Assembly: GCA_902462295.1 (NCBI GenBank)
Contig: CABQAZ010000007.1
Location: 5,081 to 69,080 of the forward strand
DNA from: an uncultured Clostridium sp.
GTDB lineage: Bacteria > Bacillota > Clostridia > TANB77 > CAG-508
Direction of reading: 5' to 3'
Length of the DNA stretch: 64,000 bases
The notes beneath the pieces are model-generated. The model worked only from the letters and a program-made list of their open reading frames with translations. It was not told the origin of the DNA and did no database searches. Both the position numbers and the translations under genes were made by a program. Of the stretch, positions 63,787-64,000 are shown one piece after another. The first letter of the stretch is position 1; every line of letters begins with the position of its first letter.

Positions 63787-63901
63787 GCACTTCTGGAACC
63801 GGGTATTTTAGGTTCCTTTTTTTCATTTTGCCCCTCCGGGACCGGGTATTTTCGGTTCCTTTTTTTCATTTTGCCCCTCCGGGACCGGGTATTTTCGGGA
63901 C
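63787..63901 (-). repeat. REP-like hairpin repeat cluster E (3 units)
   Basis: Units at about 63787-63817 (GCACTTCTGGAACCGGGTAT type), 63830-63859 and 63873-63901 (GCCCCTCCGGGACCGGGTAT type), 43 nt apart, separated by TTTTTTTCATTTT. GGGACCG and CGGTTCC within a unit form a 7-bp stem with one G-T pair around GGTATTTT. The cluster lies in the leader region of the SPOCS/LysM gene. Confidence 0.85.
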
Positions 63902-63923
63902 ATTTTATTTATTTTAAAGCATG

Positions 63924-63950
63924 AAAAAAACCCCTTATAGGGGTTTTTAA
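63924..63950. terminator. Rho-independent terminator of the gene entering from the right
   Basis: AAAAACCCC and GGGGTTTTT form a 9-bp stem with a TTATA loop (63926-63948), followed by T residues on the minus strand, directly after the stop at 63955-63957. Confidence 0.85.
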
Positions 63951-63954
63951 TTTA

Positions 63955-64000
63955 TTATTCTGCTGATTCTTCTGTTTCAGGAGCGTCATAAGCTTCTAAT
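63955..64000 (-). CDS. C-terminal end of an unidentified gene (partial)
   Basis: The last 14 codons, LEAYDAPETEESAE, and a TAA are in the window, followed immediately by a strong terminator. The acidic tail does not identify the protein. Confidence 0.5.
   Translation of the reverse strand, partial: LEAYDAPETEESAE

Noticed and set aside
63719..63790. Sporulation sigma-E/K promoter before the SPOCS/LysM gene (CATATACATT)
   Set aside because: The -10-like box is suggestive, but I could not find a -35 element at proper spacing, so it is not listed.

Overview
The window is very AT-rich DNA. Every gene I can support lies on the minus strand, so transcription runs from high to low coordinates. An electron-bifurcating-type [FeFe] hydrogenase operon, a YunB-family protein and a SPOCS/LysM protein point to an anaerobic, spore-forming, low-GC Firmicute of the class Clostridia, possibly an uncultured host-associated one. 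I cannot name a species. I see no rRNA, tRNA or CRISPR array, and no gene-free stretch longer than 300 bases.

Right end (about 55.0-64.0 kb, metabolism and sporulation). From right to left: the last codons of an unknown gene with a terminator, a SPOCS-domain/LysM protein, YunB, a RAYT-type REP transposase, then hydC, hydB, a small membrane protein and hydA. Five clusters of short GC-rich hairpin repeats (REP-like, about 43 nt period) lie around the transposase and inside the hydrogenase operon. They extend the open frames of hydA and of the membrane protein, so the longest-ORF starts of those genes are wrong.

Middle (about 9.2-54.9 kb, surface proteins). A TasA-like secreted protein (401 aa) and a basic, partly disordered protein (425 aa) have good sigma-A promoters and share an 18-nt upstream motif. 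Two giant genes follow, of 7037 and 7158 codons. Both are built from BspA-type (DUF285) 26-residue repeat blocks alternating with arrays of Ig-like modules, with a super-period of about 3.7-3.9 kb. The second ends in an InlB-like repeat, a glycine-rich beta-helix-like region and C-terminal beta domains. The modular pattern runs across the boundary between the two genes, as if one still larger gene had been split by a duplicated terminator-promoter-leader cassette.

Left end (0-9.2 kb, processing and an ATPase). Downstream of the giants is a compact series of genes: a frameshifted surface protein, a membrane-anchored protein, three SipW-like (S26B) signal peptidases of which one has lost its catalytic His, at least three TasA-like substrates, an unknown 347-aa protein, a membrane-tethered McrB-like AAA+ ATPase (frameshifted) and a DUF2357-like protein without a visible nuclease motif. 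I infer a cell-surface fibre or adhesin locus with its own signal peptidases and an unusual McrB-type motor.

The most unusual signal is translational. Two genes of this locus are each interrupted by a +1 frameshift, and in both the zero-frame codon at the natural shift point is CGG. By eye I found no other in-frame CGG in roughly 20,000 codons of the window. This could be programmed +1 frameshifting at an unused or unassigned codon, or a coincidence of two indels.
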